64,000 nt of DNA from Vibrio profundi (GTDB taxonomy: Bacteria > Pseudomonadota > Gammaproteobacteria > Enterobacterales > Vibrionaceae), in assembly GCF_005281835.1 (NCBI RefSeq), contig NZ_RZIS01000004.1, forward strand, positions 186,001-250,000, written 5' to 3'. The notes beneath the pieces are model-generated. The model worked only from the letters and a program-made list of their open reading frames with translations, did no database searches and was not told where the DNA came from. Position numbers and translations under genes: made by a program. Position 1 is the stretch's first letter. Each line of letters starts with the position of its first letter. Positions 44,936-54,114 of this stretch are shown here, one piece after another.

Positions 44936-45823
44936 TTAAGAAATTTGCGCTTCAATTGCTAACTGTAACTTAGCTCTATCATGACGCCAATCGCGGTTAG
45001 GCGAAGCTAAATCGACGGTTACGCAGTTCCACTCATCTTCAAGTTCTGGATGAGGGGTATCACCGAGCACTATGTCAATTTTTCTAGCCTGGCATGAACG
45101 TTCACACCACTCCAATTTTTCTTTCAGCGACATTCTGCCTGCAGGGCCATGTTCGGGAGAAAGGTTTTCCACAAAGATGAGGGTCGCATTGGTATTTTCC
45201 GCAATTGCTTTACCAATTTCAGGCAATAGCAGCGGTGGCATAATACTGGTTAAAAAGCTTCCAGGTCCTAATACAATGCAATCGGCTTCTTCTAGTGCTG
45301 AAACGGCTTCTTTAGTGGCGGGCACTTCTGGTGAAAGGTCTAGGCGGCGCAAGTTCTCTTGCATATCATCCACATTGGTTTCACCTGTGACCCAGCGGCC
45401 GTCCATCGAAAGGGCTGTGAGATCGGAAGGGTGTTCTGACATCGGTACGATATTCACTTCCACTTTGAGCATGTTTCTAATCAGGTTAATGGCATCAAGT
45501 GGACGAACGGAAAGGTTGTCTAGTGCTGTTAGCATCAAGTTACCAAGGTTGTGCCCGTTTAATTCGCCTTGGCCTTTGAATCGGTATTCAAACATCATTG
45601 AGCTAATAGAGGGCTCAGTGATCAATTGGTTAATACAATTTCGTGTATCTCCCCAAGCGATGCCACCTTGGCAATCCCTGATTCTTCCTGTTGAGCCACC
45701 ATTATCCGTCGTGGCAACAATACCGGTTGCGTTGTTTCCAAAATCTTTTAGTGCAGCCAGCATACGTCCGAGACCATGACCGCCGCCAACCGCTACGACT
45801 TTCTTTGAGGAGTAGATACTCAT
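44936..45823 (-). CDS. yvcK: YvcK/YbhK (CofD-like) gluconeogenesis factor
   Basis: Encodes 295 aa (E. coli YbhK 302). VAVGGGHGLGRMLAALKD (residues 10-27) and TTDNGGSTGRIR (about 38-49) are nucleotide-sugar binding stretches of the family; GHNLGNLML near 92 is also conserved. In Bacillus YvcK binds UDP-GlcNAc and is needed on gluconeogenic carbon and for cell shape; the enzymatic role, if any, is unknown. Monocistronic, divergent from moaA. Confidence 0.93.
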   Translation of the reverse strand: MSIYSSKKVVAVGGGHGLGRMLAALKDFGNNATGIVATTDNGGSTGRIRDCQGGIAWGDTRNCINQLITEPSISSMMFEYRFKGQGELNGHNLGNLMLTALDNLSVRPLDAINLIRNMLKVEVNIVPMSEHPSDLTALSMDGRWVTGETNVDDMQENLRRLDLSPEVPATKEAVSALEEADCIVLGPGSFLTSIMPPLLLPEIGKAIAENTNATLIFVENLSPEHGPAGRMSLKEKLEWCERSCQARKIDIVLGDTPHPELEDEWNCVTVDLASPNRDWRHDRAKLQLAIEAQIS

Positions 45824-46009
45824 TAATATTGTTCTTTATTGGTTAAATCCCACTACAATTTAGAGTAACTGGTTAACATCAGGTACTCAATAGGAGTTAA
45901 ATTGAGGGCTTGGTATACTTTTTTTGCATTAAGGCTAGATTCACTTACAAATATTAAGTATTTTATCTGTAGCTACTATTGATACAAGATTGTGTACAAT
46001 AGTTGCCAT

Positions 46010-46124
46010 TAACTCCGAGCTCTGTGTGCTAAGTCAACCTAGATAAGCCTTCAGAGCCAGTGACATGTTGTCACAAGGGCTTAATTGGAAATGATTAAGC
46101 CTCCCGTGTTTGGAAAGGTGTTCC
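46010..46124 (+). promoter_or_regulatory. Molybdenum cofactor riboswitch upstream of moaA
   Basis: The leader opens with ACTCCGAGC and ends with CCTCCCGTGTTTGGAAAGGTG, both conserved blocks of the Moco RNA motif found before moaA in many proteobacteria. Internal arms include GTGACATGTTGTCAC and GCTTAAT/ATTAAGC. The AAGGTG near the 3' end is also the moaA ribosome site, so ligand binding can directly set translation. Confidence 0.88.
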
Positions 46125-47114
46125 GTGGCGCAACAATTCGAAGATAGATTTCAACGTAAGTTTTATTACTTACGCTTGTCAGTTACAGACGTCTGTAACT
46201 TCAAATGCACATATTGTCTACCTGATGGTTATAAACCTTCGGGTCAGAAAAACTCGTCTTTTTTAACTGTTCCTGAAATTAAGCGTGTCGTAAAAGCGTT
46301 TGCCGATTGTGGTACCGATAAAATTCGGATTACCGGTGGTGAGCCGAGCTTGCGCAAAGACTTTCTGGAGATCATTGATACCGTTGCTAGTACAAGCGGC
46401 ATTCACAAAGTGGCGACGACGACGAATGGCTACCGCATGCAGAAGCATGTAGCAGATTGGCGTGATGCAGGTTTAACCCATATCAATGTAAGCGTAGATA
46501 GCTTAGACCCTCGAATGTTCCATCAGATCACTGGTGAGAATAAGTATAAAGAGGTGATGGGCGGAATTGATCGTGCTTTTGAAGTAGGTTACGAGCAAGT
46601 AAAAGTGAATGTGGTATTGATGAAAGATCTCAATAGCCATGAGCTGCCAGCGTTTTTGAACTGGATTAAAGACCGACCGATTCAACTGCGTTTTATCGAG
46701 TTAATGCAAACTGGTGAAATGGACGAGCTGTTTAATAAGCATCATGTGTCTGGTGTCGCGATTCGCAATCAGTTGATTGCTAATGGTTGGCTTTTGAAAG
46801 TGAAAGCCGCCAATGATGGCCCTGCTCAGGTGTTTGTGCATCCAGATTACAAAGGCGAAATTGGCCTTATCATGCCCTACGAAAAAGACTTCTGTGAAAG
46901 TTGTAACCGCCTACGTATCTCTGCGAAAGGTAAACTCCACTTATGCTTGTTTGGCGAGCAAGGTGTAGAGCTTCGCGATTTACTTGAAAATGATGATCAA
47001 GAAGATCAATTGATCGAGCGTATTCAGGCCCAGTTACAGACTAAATCAGTCAGTCATTTCTTACATGAAGGCAATAGTGGTATGACACCACATTTGGCTT
47101 CGATCGGCGGCTAA
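46125..47114 (+). CDS. moaA: GTP 3',8-cyclase MoaA
   Basis: Radical SAM enzyme that starts molybdopterin synthesis from GTP. The GTG at 46125 is chosen, giving 329 aa, the E. coli length, with AAGGTG upstream; an in-frame TTG at 46110 lies inside the riboswitch. The SAM cluster is C24-N-F-K-C28-T-Y-C31; the second cluster is in [20 protein letters not shown] near 255-275. The C-terminal GG (IGG) is as in the family. First gene of moaABCDE. Confidence 0.97.
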   Translation: MAQQFEDRFQRKFYYLRLSVTDVCNFKCTYCLPDGYKPSGQKNSSFLTVPEIKRVVKAFADCGTDKIRITGGEPSLRKDFLEIIDTVASTSGIHKVATTTNGYRMQKHVADWRDAGLTHINVSVDSLDPRMFHQITGENKYKEVMGGIDRAFEVGYEQVKVNVVLMKDLNSHELPAFLNWIKDRPIQLRFIELMQTGEMDELFNKHHVSGVAIRNQLIANGWLLKVKAANDGPAQVFVHPDYKGEIGLIMPYEKDFCESCNRLRISAKGKLHLCLFGEQGVELRDLLENDDQEDQLIERIQAQLQTKSVSHFLHEGNSGMTPHLASIGG

Positions 47115-47210
47115 CTAACCCTCCAAGCATTTTTTGTCGTTTGAGTTCGCACACACCCGTGGATCTCTTACGAGTAATTTAACAAATACTAATATTGATA
47201 GGTGAACTAA

Positions 47211-47723
47211 ATGGGTCACGCAGAAAGCAAATTCCAACCAGCAAATATCGCAGTCTTAACGGTTTCTGATACACGTACCGAAGAAAATGACACTTCTGGC
47301 GGCTACTTAGCTGAGCAATTACAAGAAGCCGGTCATGTGTTGGCAGATAAGAAAATCGTAATCGATGATATGTATAAGATCCGTGCCATTGTGTCTCAAT
47401 GGATTGCAGATGAGAGCGTACAAGCGATCATGATCACTGGCGGTACTGGTTTTACGTCGCGTGATAGCACACCGGAAGCGCTTATCCCACTATTCGATAA
47501 GCAAGTGGAAGGCTTTGGTGAGTTGTTCCGTCATGTTTCTTATGAAGAGATCGGTACTTCGACGATTCAGTCGCGTGCGATTGCCGGCTTTGCTAACCAC
47601 ACTGTTATCTTTGCAATGCCAGGCTCGACTGGCGCTTGCCGCACTGGTTGGACAAAGATCATCAAGCAGCAAATGGATGCAAGTCATCGTCCATGTAACT
47701 TCATGCCACACCTTTCAGTATAA
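47211..47723 (+). CDS. moaB: Molybdenum cofactor biosynthesis protein MoaB
   Basis: Encodes 170 aa (E. coli 170). [16 protein letters not shown] is the MPT-binding signature shared with Mog[15 protein letters not shown] follows near 137-150. Proposed to adenylate molybdopterin, though the need for it beside MogA in E. coli is unclear. A 96-base gap separates it from moaA; moaC follows after 11 bases. Confidence 0.95.
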   Translation: MGHAESKFQPANIAVLTVSDTRTEENDTSGGYLAEQLQEAGHVLADKKIVIDDMYKIRAIVSQWIADESVQAIMITGGTGFTSRDSTPEALIPLFDKQVEGFGELFRHVSYEEIGTSTIQSRAIAGFANHTVIFAMPGSTGACRTGWTKIIKQQMDASHRPCNFMPHLSV

Positions 47724-47734
47724 GGAAGGGATTA

Positions 47735-48214
47735 ATGAGCCAATTTACTCATATTAATGCATCTGGCGAAGCAAACATGGTCGACGTTTCAGCAAAAAAC
47801 GAGACCGTTCGTGAAGCCCGTGCCGAAGCGTTTGTACAAATGTCGGCAGAAACACTTCAGTTGATTGTGTCCGGCAGCCACCATAAAGGTGACGTGTTTG
47901 CGACTGCGCGTATCGCAGGTATTCAAGCGGCAAAGAAAACGTGGGATCTCATTCCACTTTGTCACCCTTTATTACTTTCTAAAGTAGAAGTGCAGCTAGA
48001 AGCGATCGAATCTGAAAACAAAGTGAGAATTGAATCAGTTTGTAAATTAGCAGGAAAAACTGGCGTGGAAATGGAAGCACTTACCGCTGCTTCAGTTGCA
48101 GCGTTGACGATTTACGACATGTGTAAAGCAGTACAGAAAGATATCGTAATTGAAAACGTTCGCTTGTTAGAAAAAACGGGCGGTAAATCAGGTCACTTTA
48201 AGGTGGAGTCATGA
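47735..48214 (+). CDS. moaC: Cyclic pyranopterin monophosphate synthase MoaC
   Basis: Turns the MoaA product into cyclic pyranopterin monophosphate. Encodes 159 aa (E. coli 161). [15 protein letters not shown] near 70 and [22 protein letters not shown] near 112-133 are the conserved active-site regions, with Lys in the following KAVQKDI. The stop overlaps moaD by 4 bases. Confidence 0.96.
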   Translation: MSQFTHINASGEANMVDVSAKNETVREARAEAFVQMSAETLQLIVSGSHHKGDVFATARIAGIQAAKKTWDLIPLCHPLLLSKVEVQLEAIESENKVRIESVCKLAGKTGVEMEALTAASVAALTIYDMCKAVQKDIVIENVRLLEKTGGKSGHFKVES

Positions 48215-48456
48215 TTACAGTCCTATTTTTTGCGCAAACAAGAGAGTTGGTCGGTGTTGACAGCGTTGAAGTTGATGCAGAGTTTCAAACCGTAGAGGCG
48301 ATTCGTCAGCACTTAGTGTCTCAACCTGGTAAATGGGAACTAGCGTTAGAAGAGGGTAAGTTACTGGCTGCCGTTAATCAATCTATTGTCCCGTTGAATA
48401 CTGAAGTAAAAGATGGCGATGAAGTCGCATTCTTCCCTCCGGTTACAGGTGGCTAA
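48211..48456 (+). CDS. moaD: Molybdopterin synthase sulfur carrier MoaD
   Basis: Encodes 81 aa, the E. coli length. Ubiquitin-like fold ending [10 protein letters not shown]; the C-terminal Gly-Gly is thiocarboxylated and delivers sulfur inside the MoaD-MoaE synthase. ATGA overlap with moaC couples translation, and moaE starts 1 base after the stop. Confidence 0.96.
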   Translation: MITVLFFAQTRELVGVDSVEVDAEFQTVEAIRQHLVSQPGKWELALEEGKLLAAVNQSIVPLNTEVKDGDEVAFFPPVTGG

Positions 48457-48457
48457 T

Positions 48458-48913
48458 ATGGACGTAAGAGTATCTGTTCAGCAGCAAGACTTTTCGATTA
48501 GTGACGAACATGACTATCTTTCTGAAGGTACCTCTGCAGGCGCAGTGGTTACCTTTACAGGTAAAGTAAGAGACATGAACCTCGGCGACAACGTTATAGG
48601 GCTGTCTTTAGAGCATTACCCGGGAATGACTGAGAAGTCGTTAGCCGATATTTGCGATCAAGCGGAAGCGCGTTGGCCTATTCAGCGTATTCGAGTCATT
48701 CATCGGGTAGGTGATTTGGATATAGGTGATCAGATCGTTTACGTGGGTGTAAGTAGTGCCCACCGTGGAGCTGCATTCGAAGCTTGCGAATTTGTGATGG
48801 ACTTTCTTAAAACCAAGGCGCCATTTTGGAAGAAAGAACGCACGACAAATGAAACGCGATGGGTCGAATCAAGAGATTCAGATGCGGAGGCCGCTAAACG
48901 TTGGTCTAATTGA
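48458..48913 (+). CDS. moaE: Molybdopterin synthase catalytic subunit MoaE
   Basis: Converts cyclic pyranopterin monophosphate to molybdopterin using MoaD sulfur. Start at MDVRVSVQQ (48458) with AGGTG upstream inside moaD; the frame opens 15 codons earlier. 151 aa (E. coli 150). GAVVTFTGKVRD near 25-36, LEHYPGMTEKSL near 46, and the catalytic KTKAPFWKKE near 122-131 are conserved. Confidence 0.96.
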   Translation: MDVRVSVQQQDFSISDEHDYLSEGTSAGAVVTFTGKVRDMNLGDNVIGLSLEHYPGMTEKSLADICDQAEARWPIQRIRVIHRVGDLDIGDQIVYVGVSSAHRGAAFEACEFVMDFLKTKAPFWKKERTTNETRWVESRDSDAEAAKRWSN

Positions 48914-48929
48914 TAAAAATAATTATAAA

Positions 48930-48949
48930 AACCGGCTTTTTAGCCGGTT
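48930..48949 (+). terminator. Terminator of the moa operon
   Basis: AACCGGCT-TTTT-AGCCGGTT hairpin followed by T run, 16 bases after moaE. Confidence 0.92.
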
Positions 48950-49520
48950 TTTTTATATCTGAAAATTGAAACCACAGTATGGCTTCTTTTTAATCAAATA
49001 TTCTGTACTAGTACGTATAGAATATTTATTTACAAAATACATAATAAAGAGCTTGATATAGGTGTGGGTGATTTACAGCTATTTGTCCTGTTTTACTTAG
49101 GGTGATTCTCCTCACAAATAAGCCAGAGGACTTAGTATATATGTGAGCCGTAATTAGATTTCATGTGTCAATAATGTTAATTTTCACTCCAACTTCTAGC
49201 ATAAGATGCTAAAAATAAGTTACTTGCTAGAGGTATCAACACTTACGGCTACTATTCAATAATTGAGACTGGTCTAATAACTGGTTATTAATTGATTGAT
49301 AGAATTATATGCTGACTCATTGAAGTTATCGGAGAATTATCCGATTTTCTGCCAGTTTTTTATGGCAAATTACTTCAATGATTGATAGTGTGTGCCGCAA
49401 TCTTTGTAAGGTTTTAGGTTTTTGTGCTTAAGAATTGAGCTAAATAAATCTAAATCACTACCGTTCAGTGAACCGTACAAAGAAGTCATGGATGCAATAC
49501 AAAAACTTGGAGTTTAATGC
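48950..49520. other. Long oppA upstream region
   Basis: About 570 bases without a gene, AT-rich. Contains the oppA promoter(s) and, at 49317-49381, a compact RNA-like three-way junction. oppA begins after GGAG at 49511. Confidence 0.5.
49317..49381 (+). other. Candidate three-way-junction RNA in the opp leader
   Basis: TCATTGAAGT (49317-49326) pairs perfectly with ACTTCAATGA (49372-49381). Inside are two hairpins: ATCGGA-6 nt-TCCGAT (49328-49345) and TGCCA-8 nt-TGGCA (49350-49367). The layout P1-P2-P3 in 65 bases is compact and would be improbable by chance. It is not followed by a T run. I do not recognise a named riboswitch. It could be a cis-regulator or part of an sRNA. Confidence 0.5.
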
Positions 49521-51152
49521 ATGTACAAGAATAAAATCACTCAAGCCCTTCTTCTAGGCGCTGGTTTGGCAGTGGCTGCCACTTCTACTACTACTATCGC
49601 AGCTGATGTCCCAGCTGGTACTAAATTGGCAAAAGTTCAGGAACTCGTTCGTGGTAACGGTACTGAAGTTGCGACAATTGATCCTCACAAATCTCAAGGT
49701 GTACCAGAATCTCACGTAATTCGTGACCTACTTGAAGGTCTTGTGAACCAAGATGCGGACGGCAACACTATTCCTGGCGTAGCAAAAAGCTGGGAAACGA
49801 CAGACAACAAAACATTCACTTTCCACCTACGCGAAGATGCGAAATGGTCTAACGGCGACCCTGTGACAGCTGAAGATTTTGTATTCAGCTTCCAACGTGC
49901 TGTTGATCCAGCAACGGCTTCTCCATATTCTTGGTACATGGAATACACTAAGATGGTGAACGCGAAAGACATCATCGCTGGTAAAAAAGACAAGAGCGAG
50001 CTAGGTGTTAAAGCACTTGACGCTCACACGCTTGTCGTTGAACTTGAAACAGCAGTTCCTTACTTCGTAATGATGACTGGCCACACAACAATGAAGCCTG
50101 TTCATAAAGCGACAGTTGAGAAGTTCGGTGACCAGTGGACTAAGCCTGGTAACTTCGTTGGTAACGGTGCATTCGTTGTTAACAACTGGGTTGTGAACGA
50201 GCGTCTTGAAATGGTTCGTAACGAGAACTACTGGGATAACGACAAAACAGTTCTAAACAAAGTTACTTTCCTACCGATCGAAAACCAAGTTGCGGAAATG
50301 AACCGTTTCTTATCTGGTGAAATCGACTTTACTTCTACTCTTCCAACAGAGCACTTTAAGCGCCTGAAGAAAGAGCATGCAGAATCAGTTTCTGTTGAAG
50401 GTAGCCTATGTACTTACTACTACTCATTCAACACAAACAAAAAACCATTTGATGATGTTCGTGTACGTAAAGCAATCTCTTACGCAATCGACCGTGACAT
50501 CGTATCTGGTGCAATCCTTGGCCAAGGCCAGAAGCCAGCTTACTTCCTAACTCCGGAAATCACAGCTAACTTCAACCCTGAAATGTCTAAGTACGGTACG
50601 CTTTCTCAGAAAGAACGTAACGCAGAAGCAGCTCGTCTTCTTGAAGAAGCAGGCTACGGCAAAGGCAACCCTCTAGAATTCACTCTTCTTTACAACACGA
50701 ACGAAAACCACAAGAAAATTGCGGTTGCACTAGGTTCTATGTGGAAGAAGACACTAGGTCTTAAAGTTACTCTAGAAAACCAAGAGTGGAAAACTTACCT
50801 AGATTCTAAAGATCAAGGTGATTTCGAAGTTGCACGTGCCGGCTGGTGTGGTGACTACAACGAAGCATCTTCTTTCCTAACTCTAATGGTTAGCAAAAAC
50901 ACAACTGGTGGCCAACACTGGGGTAACGCTGAGTACGATGCTCTTATCGAAAAAGCACTTAAGTCTACTTCAGAAGAAGAGCGTACAGCTATCTACCTAG
51001 AAGCTGAAAAAATGATGGCAGACGACATGCCAATCGCTCCTATCTACCAGTACGTGCGTTCACGTCTACTGTCTCCGCAAGTTGGTGGTTTCCCAGCAAA
51101 CAACGCGGAAGAGAAGATCTTCTCGAAAGATCTTTATATCAAAGCTCAGTAA
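49521..51152 (+). CDS. oppA: Oligopeptide-binding protein OppA
   Basis: Periplasmic receptor of the oligopeptide ABC importer. Encodes 543 aa (E. coli 543). Signal peptide ending near TTTIAA (about 28). SBP family 5 motifs are AKSWETTDNKTFTFHLREDAKWSNGDPVTAEDF near 85-115, where most of the family signature lies, and KPFDDVRVRKAISYAIDR near 310. Strong codon bias fits an abundant protein. A hairpin between oppA and oppB probably lowers transcription into the rest of the operon. Confidence 0.97.
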   Translation: MYKNKITQALLLGAGLAVAATSTTTIAADVPAGTKLAKVQELVRGNGTEVATIDPHKSQGVPESHVIRDLLEGLVNQDADGNTIPGVAKSWETTDNKTFTFHLREDAKWSNGDPVTAEDFVFSFQRAVDPATASPYSWYMEYTKMVNAKDIIAGKKDKSELGVKALDAHTLVVELETAVPYFVMMTGHTTMKPVHKATVEKFGDQWTKPGNFVGNGAFVVNNWVVNERLEMVRNENYWDNDKTVLNKVTFLPIENQVAEMNRFLSGEIDFTSTLPTEHFKRLKKEHAESVSVEGSLCTYYYSFNTNKKPFDDVRVRKAISYAIDRDIVSGAILGQGQKPAYFLTPEITANFNPEMSKYGTLSQKERNAEAARLLEEAGYGKGNPLEFTLLYNTNENHKKIAVALGSMWKKTLGLKVTLENQEWKTYLDSKDQGDFEVARAGWCGDYNEASSFLTLMVSKNTTGGQHWGNAEYDALIEKALKSTSEEERTAIYLEAEKMMADDMPIAPIYQYVRSRLLSPQVGGFPANNAEEKIFSKDLYIKAQ

Positions 51153-51202
51153 TCAACTAAGCTTAGATACCAAAAGTTAATAAAAAAATAACTACTACTA
51201 CA

Positions 51203-51239
51203 GACACTGCATGTGCTTTTTATAGGCACATGTAGCGTC
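51203..51239 (+). terminator. Attenuator between oppA and oppB
   Basis: GACACTGCATGTGC (51203-51216) pairs with GCACATGTAGCGTC (51226-51239) at 12 of 14 positions, followed by TTTCTAATTTT. Partial termination here would explain high OppA relative to the membrane parts, a common feature of such operons. Confidence 0.75.
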
Positions 51240-51278
51240 TTTCTAATTTTAATTGTCACAGACTGAAAGAGTGAGTTT

Positions 51279-52199
51279 ATGCTTAAATTCATTATGAAAC
51301 GGATATTTGAAGCGATCCCAACCATGTTGGTTTTGATCACTATATCTTTCTTTCTTATGCGTTTCGCACCGGGTAACCCGTTTTCAAGCGAACGTCCATT
51401 ACCGCCAGAAGTTATGGCTAACATCGAAGCAAAATACGGCTTAGATAAACCAGTATTTGAACAATACACCACTTACCTGACTAACATTTTACAAGGTGAC
51501 TTTGGTCCGTCGTTCAAGTATCAAGATTACACAGTAAATGAGCTAATCGCTGTTGCACTACCTGTGTCTGCGAAAGTGGGTTTTATTGCTTTTATCTTCA
51601 CTGTCATTATGGGGGTAGCGGTTGGAACCATTGCCGCCTTGAAGCATAACACCTGGGTTGACTACACCATTATGTCAACTGCAATGCTCGGGGTTGTTAT
51701 GCCATCCTTTGTATTAGCTCCCGCGCTGATCTACCTGTTCTCACTACACTGGAATATTTTCCCTGCTGGTGGTTGGCATGGTGGTGGCTTTACTTACATC
51801 GTTCTACCAGTAATAGCAATGTCACTTCTATATGTAGCAACATTTGCTCGTATTACGCGTGGCTCAATGATCGAAACATTGAACAGTAACTTCATCCGTA
51901 CTGCTCGTGCTAAAGGTCTTAGCTACCGTTACATCATTTTAAAGCATGCTCTTAAACCAGCTATGCTTCCTGTAGTTTCTTACATGGGTCCTGCTTTCGT
52001 AGGTATCATTACCGGTTCTGTTGTTGTTGAAACCATATTTGGTCTACCAGGTATTGGTAAGCTATTTGTTAACGCAGCATTCAACCGAGATTACTCGCTA
52101 GTAATGGGTGTAACCATTTTGATTGGTTTCCTATTCATCCTATTCAACGCCATTGTTGATATTTTACTTGCTGTAATTGACCCGAAAATTCGCTACTAA
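51279..52199 (+). CDS. oppB: Oligopeptide permease membrane subunit OppB
   Basis: Encodes 306 aa, the E. coli length. Six membrane helices; the ABC-contact EAA loop is RTARAKGLSYRYIILKHAL (about 207-225). It pairs with OppC to form the pore. Its start region is the reported target of the OppZ sRNA in V. cholerae, and here GCTTAA of the start region is complementary to TTAAGC in the opp 3' region. Confidence 0.96.
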   Translation: MLKFIMKRIFEAIPTMLVLITISFFLMRFAPGNPFSSERPLPPEVMANIEAKYGLDKPVFEQYTTYLTNILQGDFGPSFKYQDYTVNELIAVALPVSAKVGFIAFIFTVIMGVAVGTIAALKHNTWVDYTIMSTAMLGVVMPSFVLAPALIYLFSLHWNIFPAGGWHGGGFTYIVLPVIAMSLLYVATFARITRGSMIETLNSNFIRTARAKGLSYRYIILKHALKPAMLPVVSYMGPAFVGIITGSVVVETIFGLPGIGKLFVNAAFNRDYSLVMGVTILIGFLFILFNAIVDILLAVIDPKIRY

Positions 52200-52214
52200 C
52201 AGGGAAGTATGGTT

Positions 52215-53117
52215 ATGTTGACGAAAAAAGAAAACTTAGAAGCAATCGAGAAGTTCTCCGAGAGCTTAGAAATTGAAGGTCGTAGTTTGTGGCAAGATGC
52301 GCGTATTCGTTTTATGCGCAACAAAGCAGCAATGATCAGCCTTTTCATTCTGACTATTATGGTATTGGCCGTTATCTTCCTACCTATGCTGGCTCAATAC
52401 ACTTACGACGATACTGACTGGTATGCAATGCACGTTGGTCCTAACGCTGACCACTGGTTTGGTACCGATAGTTTAGGGCGTGACTTGTATGTTCGTACCT
52501 TAGTTGGTGGCCGAATCTCACTGATGGTTGGTGTGATGGGCGCATTCGTTGCGGTTCTGATTGGTACACTTTACGGTGCAGCTTCGGGCTTCATCGGCGG
52601 CCGCACTGACCGAGTGATGATGAGTATCCTAGAAATTCTATACGCGGTTCCATTTATGTTCCTAGTAATCGTTCTAGTAACATTCTTCGGCCGTAATATC
52701 GTACTTATCTTCGTAGCGATTGGTGCAATTGCTTGGCTGGACATGGCTCGTATTGTACGTGGTCAAACGCTAAGCTTACGTAGTAAAGAGTTCATTGAAG
52801 CGGCGCACGTTTGTGGTGTGAGCAAGTGGAAGATCATTACTCGCCATATCGTTCCAAACGTACTAGGTATCGTAGCTGTTTACTCAACGCTATTGATTCC
52901 AAGCATGATTCTGACTGAATCATTCCTATCTTTCCTTGGTCTAGGTGTTCAAGAGCCGATGACTAGTTGGGGTGCATTGCTACAAGAAGGCTCGCAAACA
53001 ATGGAAGTTGCTATTTGGCAACTGGCATTCCCTGCAGCGTTCATGGTAGTGACACTTTTCTGCTTCAACTATGTTGGTGACGGCCTGCGCGATGCGCTTG
53101 ACCCTAAAGACAGATAA
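52215..53117 (+). CDS. oppC: Oligopeptide permease membrane subunit OppC
   Basis: Encodes 300 aa from the ATG at 52215 (MLTKKENLEAIEKFSE), which sits 9 bases after AGGGA; an ATG at 52209 (302 aa) is also possible but only 3 bases from it. OppC N-terminal domain (EIEGRSLWQDARIRFMRNK), six membrane helices, and the EAA loop EAAHVCGVSKWKIITRHIVPN near 195-215. Fifteen bases after oppB. Confidence 0.95.
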   Translation: MLTKKENLEAIEKFSESLEIEGRSLWQDARIRFMRNKAAMISLFILTIMVLAVIFLPMLAQYTYDDTDWYAMHVGPNADHWFGTDSLGRDLYVRTLVGGRISLMVGVMGAFVAVLIGTLYGAASGFIGGRTDRVMMSILEILYAVPFMFLVIVLVTFFGRNIVLIFVAIGAIAWLDMARIVRGQTLSLRSKEFIEAAHVCGVSKWKIITRHIVPNVLGIVAVYSTLLIPSMILTESFLSFLGLGVQEPMTSWGALLQEGSQTMEVAIWQLAFPAAFMVVTLFCFNYVGDGLRDALDPKDR

Positions 53118-53139
53118 TTATTAAAAGATTGAGGAAGCA

Positions 53140-54114
53140 ATGATGAGCTTATTAGATGTCAAAGATCTGCGAGTCGAATTTACCACGCAAGATGGTATCG
53201 TAACCGCAGTAAACGATCTGAACTTCTCACTAAAACAAGGTGAAACCCTTGGTATTGTAGGTGAGTCTGGTTCAGGTAAATCTCAAACTGTATTTGCTTT
53301 AATGGGTCTACTGGCTAAGAACGGTATTATCTCAGGTAGCGCAAAGTTTGAAGGTAATGAAATCCTAAATCTGCCAGAGAAAGAACTGAACAAAGTTCGT
53401 GCTGAGCAGATCGCAATGATCTTCCAAGATCCGATGACTTCGCTTAACCCATATATGAAGGTGAGCGATCAGTTGATGGAAGTACTGATGCTGCATAAAG
53501 GCATGGGTAAAGCGGAAGCATTTGAAGAATCAGTACGTATGCTTGAAGCGGTGAAAATCCCTGAAGCACGTAAACGTATTACCATGTATCCACATGAATT
53601 CTCTGGCGGTATGCGTCAGCGTGTGATGATCGCGATGGCATTGTTATGTCGTCCTAAGCTGCTGATTGCCGATGAACCGACAACTGCACTTGATGTAACC
53701 ATCCAAGCACAAATCATGGAATTGCTGAATGAGCTTAAAGATGAGTTCAACACAGCAATCATCATGATTACCCATGATTTGGGTGTGGTGGCAGGTTCAT
53801 GTGACAAGGTACTGGTAATGTACGCTGGTCGTACAATGGAGTACGGCACTGTAGATGAAATTTTCTACAAGCCAAGCCACCCATACGCGGAAGGTTTGCT
53901 AAAAGCGATTCCACGTTTGGATACAGAAGGTGAAATCCTGCCGACGATTCCAGGCAATCCACCTAACTTACTTCGTCTACCAACAGGTTGCCCATACCAA
54001 GAGCGTTGCCACCGTGTTGTAGACCGTTGTAAGCAAGAAGCACCAATCCTACAGCCATTCGGTGATGGACGTCAGCGTGCATGTTTTTCTGATTGGGAGG
54101 CTTGGACAAAATGA
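53140..54114 (+). CDS. oppD: Oligopeptide permease ATPase OppD
   Basis: Encodes 324 aa. Walker A GESGSGKSQ near 43, Q-loop IFQDPMTSLNP near 102, ABC signature FSGGMRQRV near 162, Walker B LLIADEPTTALD near 182. C-terminal Opp/Dpp domain with GCPYQERCHRVVDRC, the Cys set known to bind a [4Fe-4S] cluster in relatives. Forms a heterodimer with OppF on the cytoplasmic face. Overlaps oppF by 4 bases. Confidence 0.97.
   Translation: MMSLLDVKDLRVEFTTQDGIVTAVNDLNFSLKQGETLGIVGESGSGKSQTVFALMGLLAKNGIISGSAKFEGNEILNLPEKELNKVRAEQIAMIFQDPMTSLNPYMKVSDQLMEVLMLHKGMGKAEAFEESVRMLEAVKIPEARKRITMYPHEFSGGMRQRVMIAMALLCRPKLLIADEPTTALDVTIQAQIMELLNELKDEFNTAIIMITHDLGVVAGSCDKVLVMYAGRTMEYGTVDEIFYKPSHPYAEGLLKAIPRLDTEGEILPTIPGNPPNLLRLPTGCPYQERCHRVVDRCKQEAPILQPFGDGRQRACFSDWEAWTK

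Noticed and set aside
45072..45779. 235-aa plus-strand frame opposite yvcK
   Set aside because: Antisense shadow of a clear conserved gene; no recognisable motifs.
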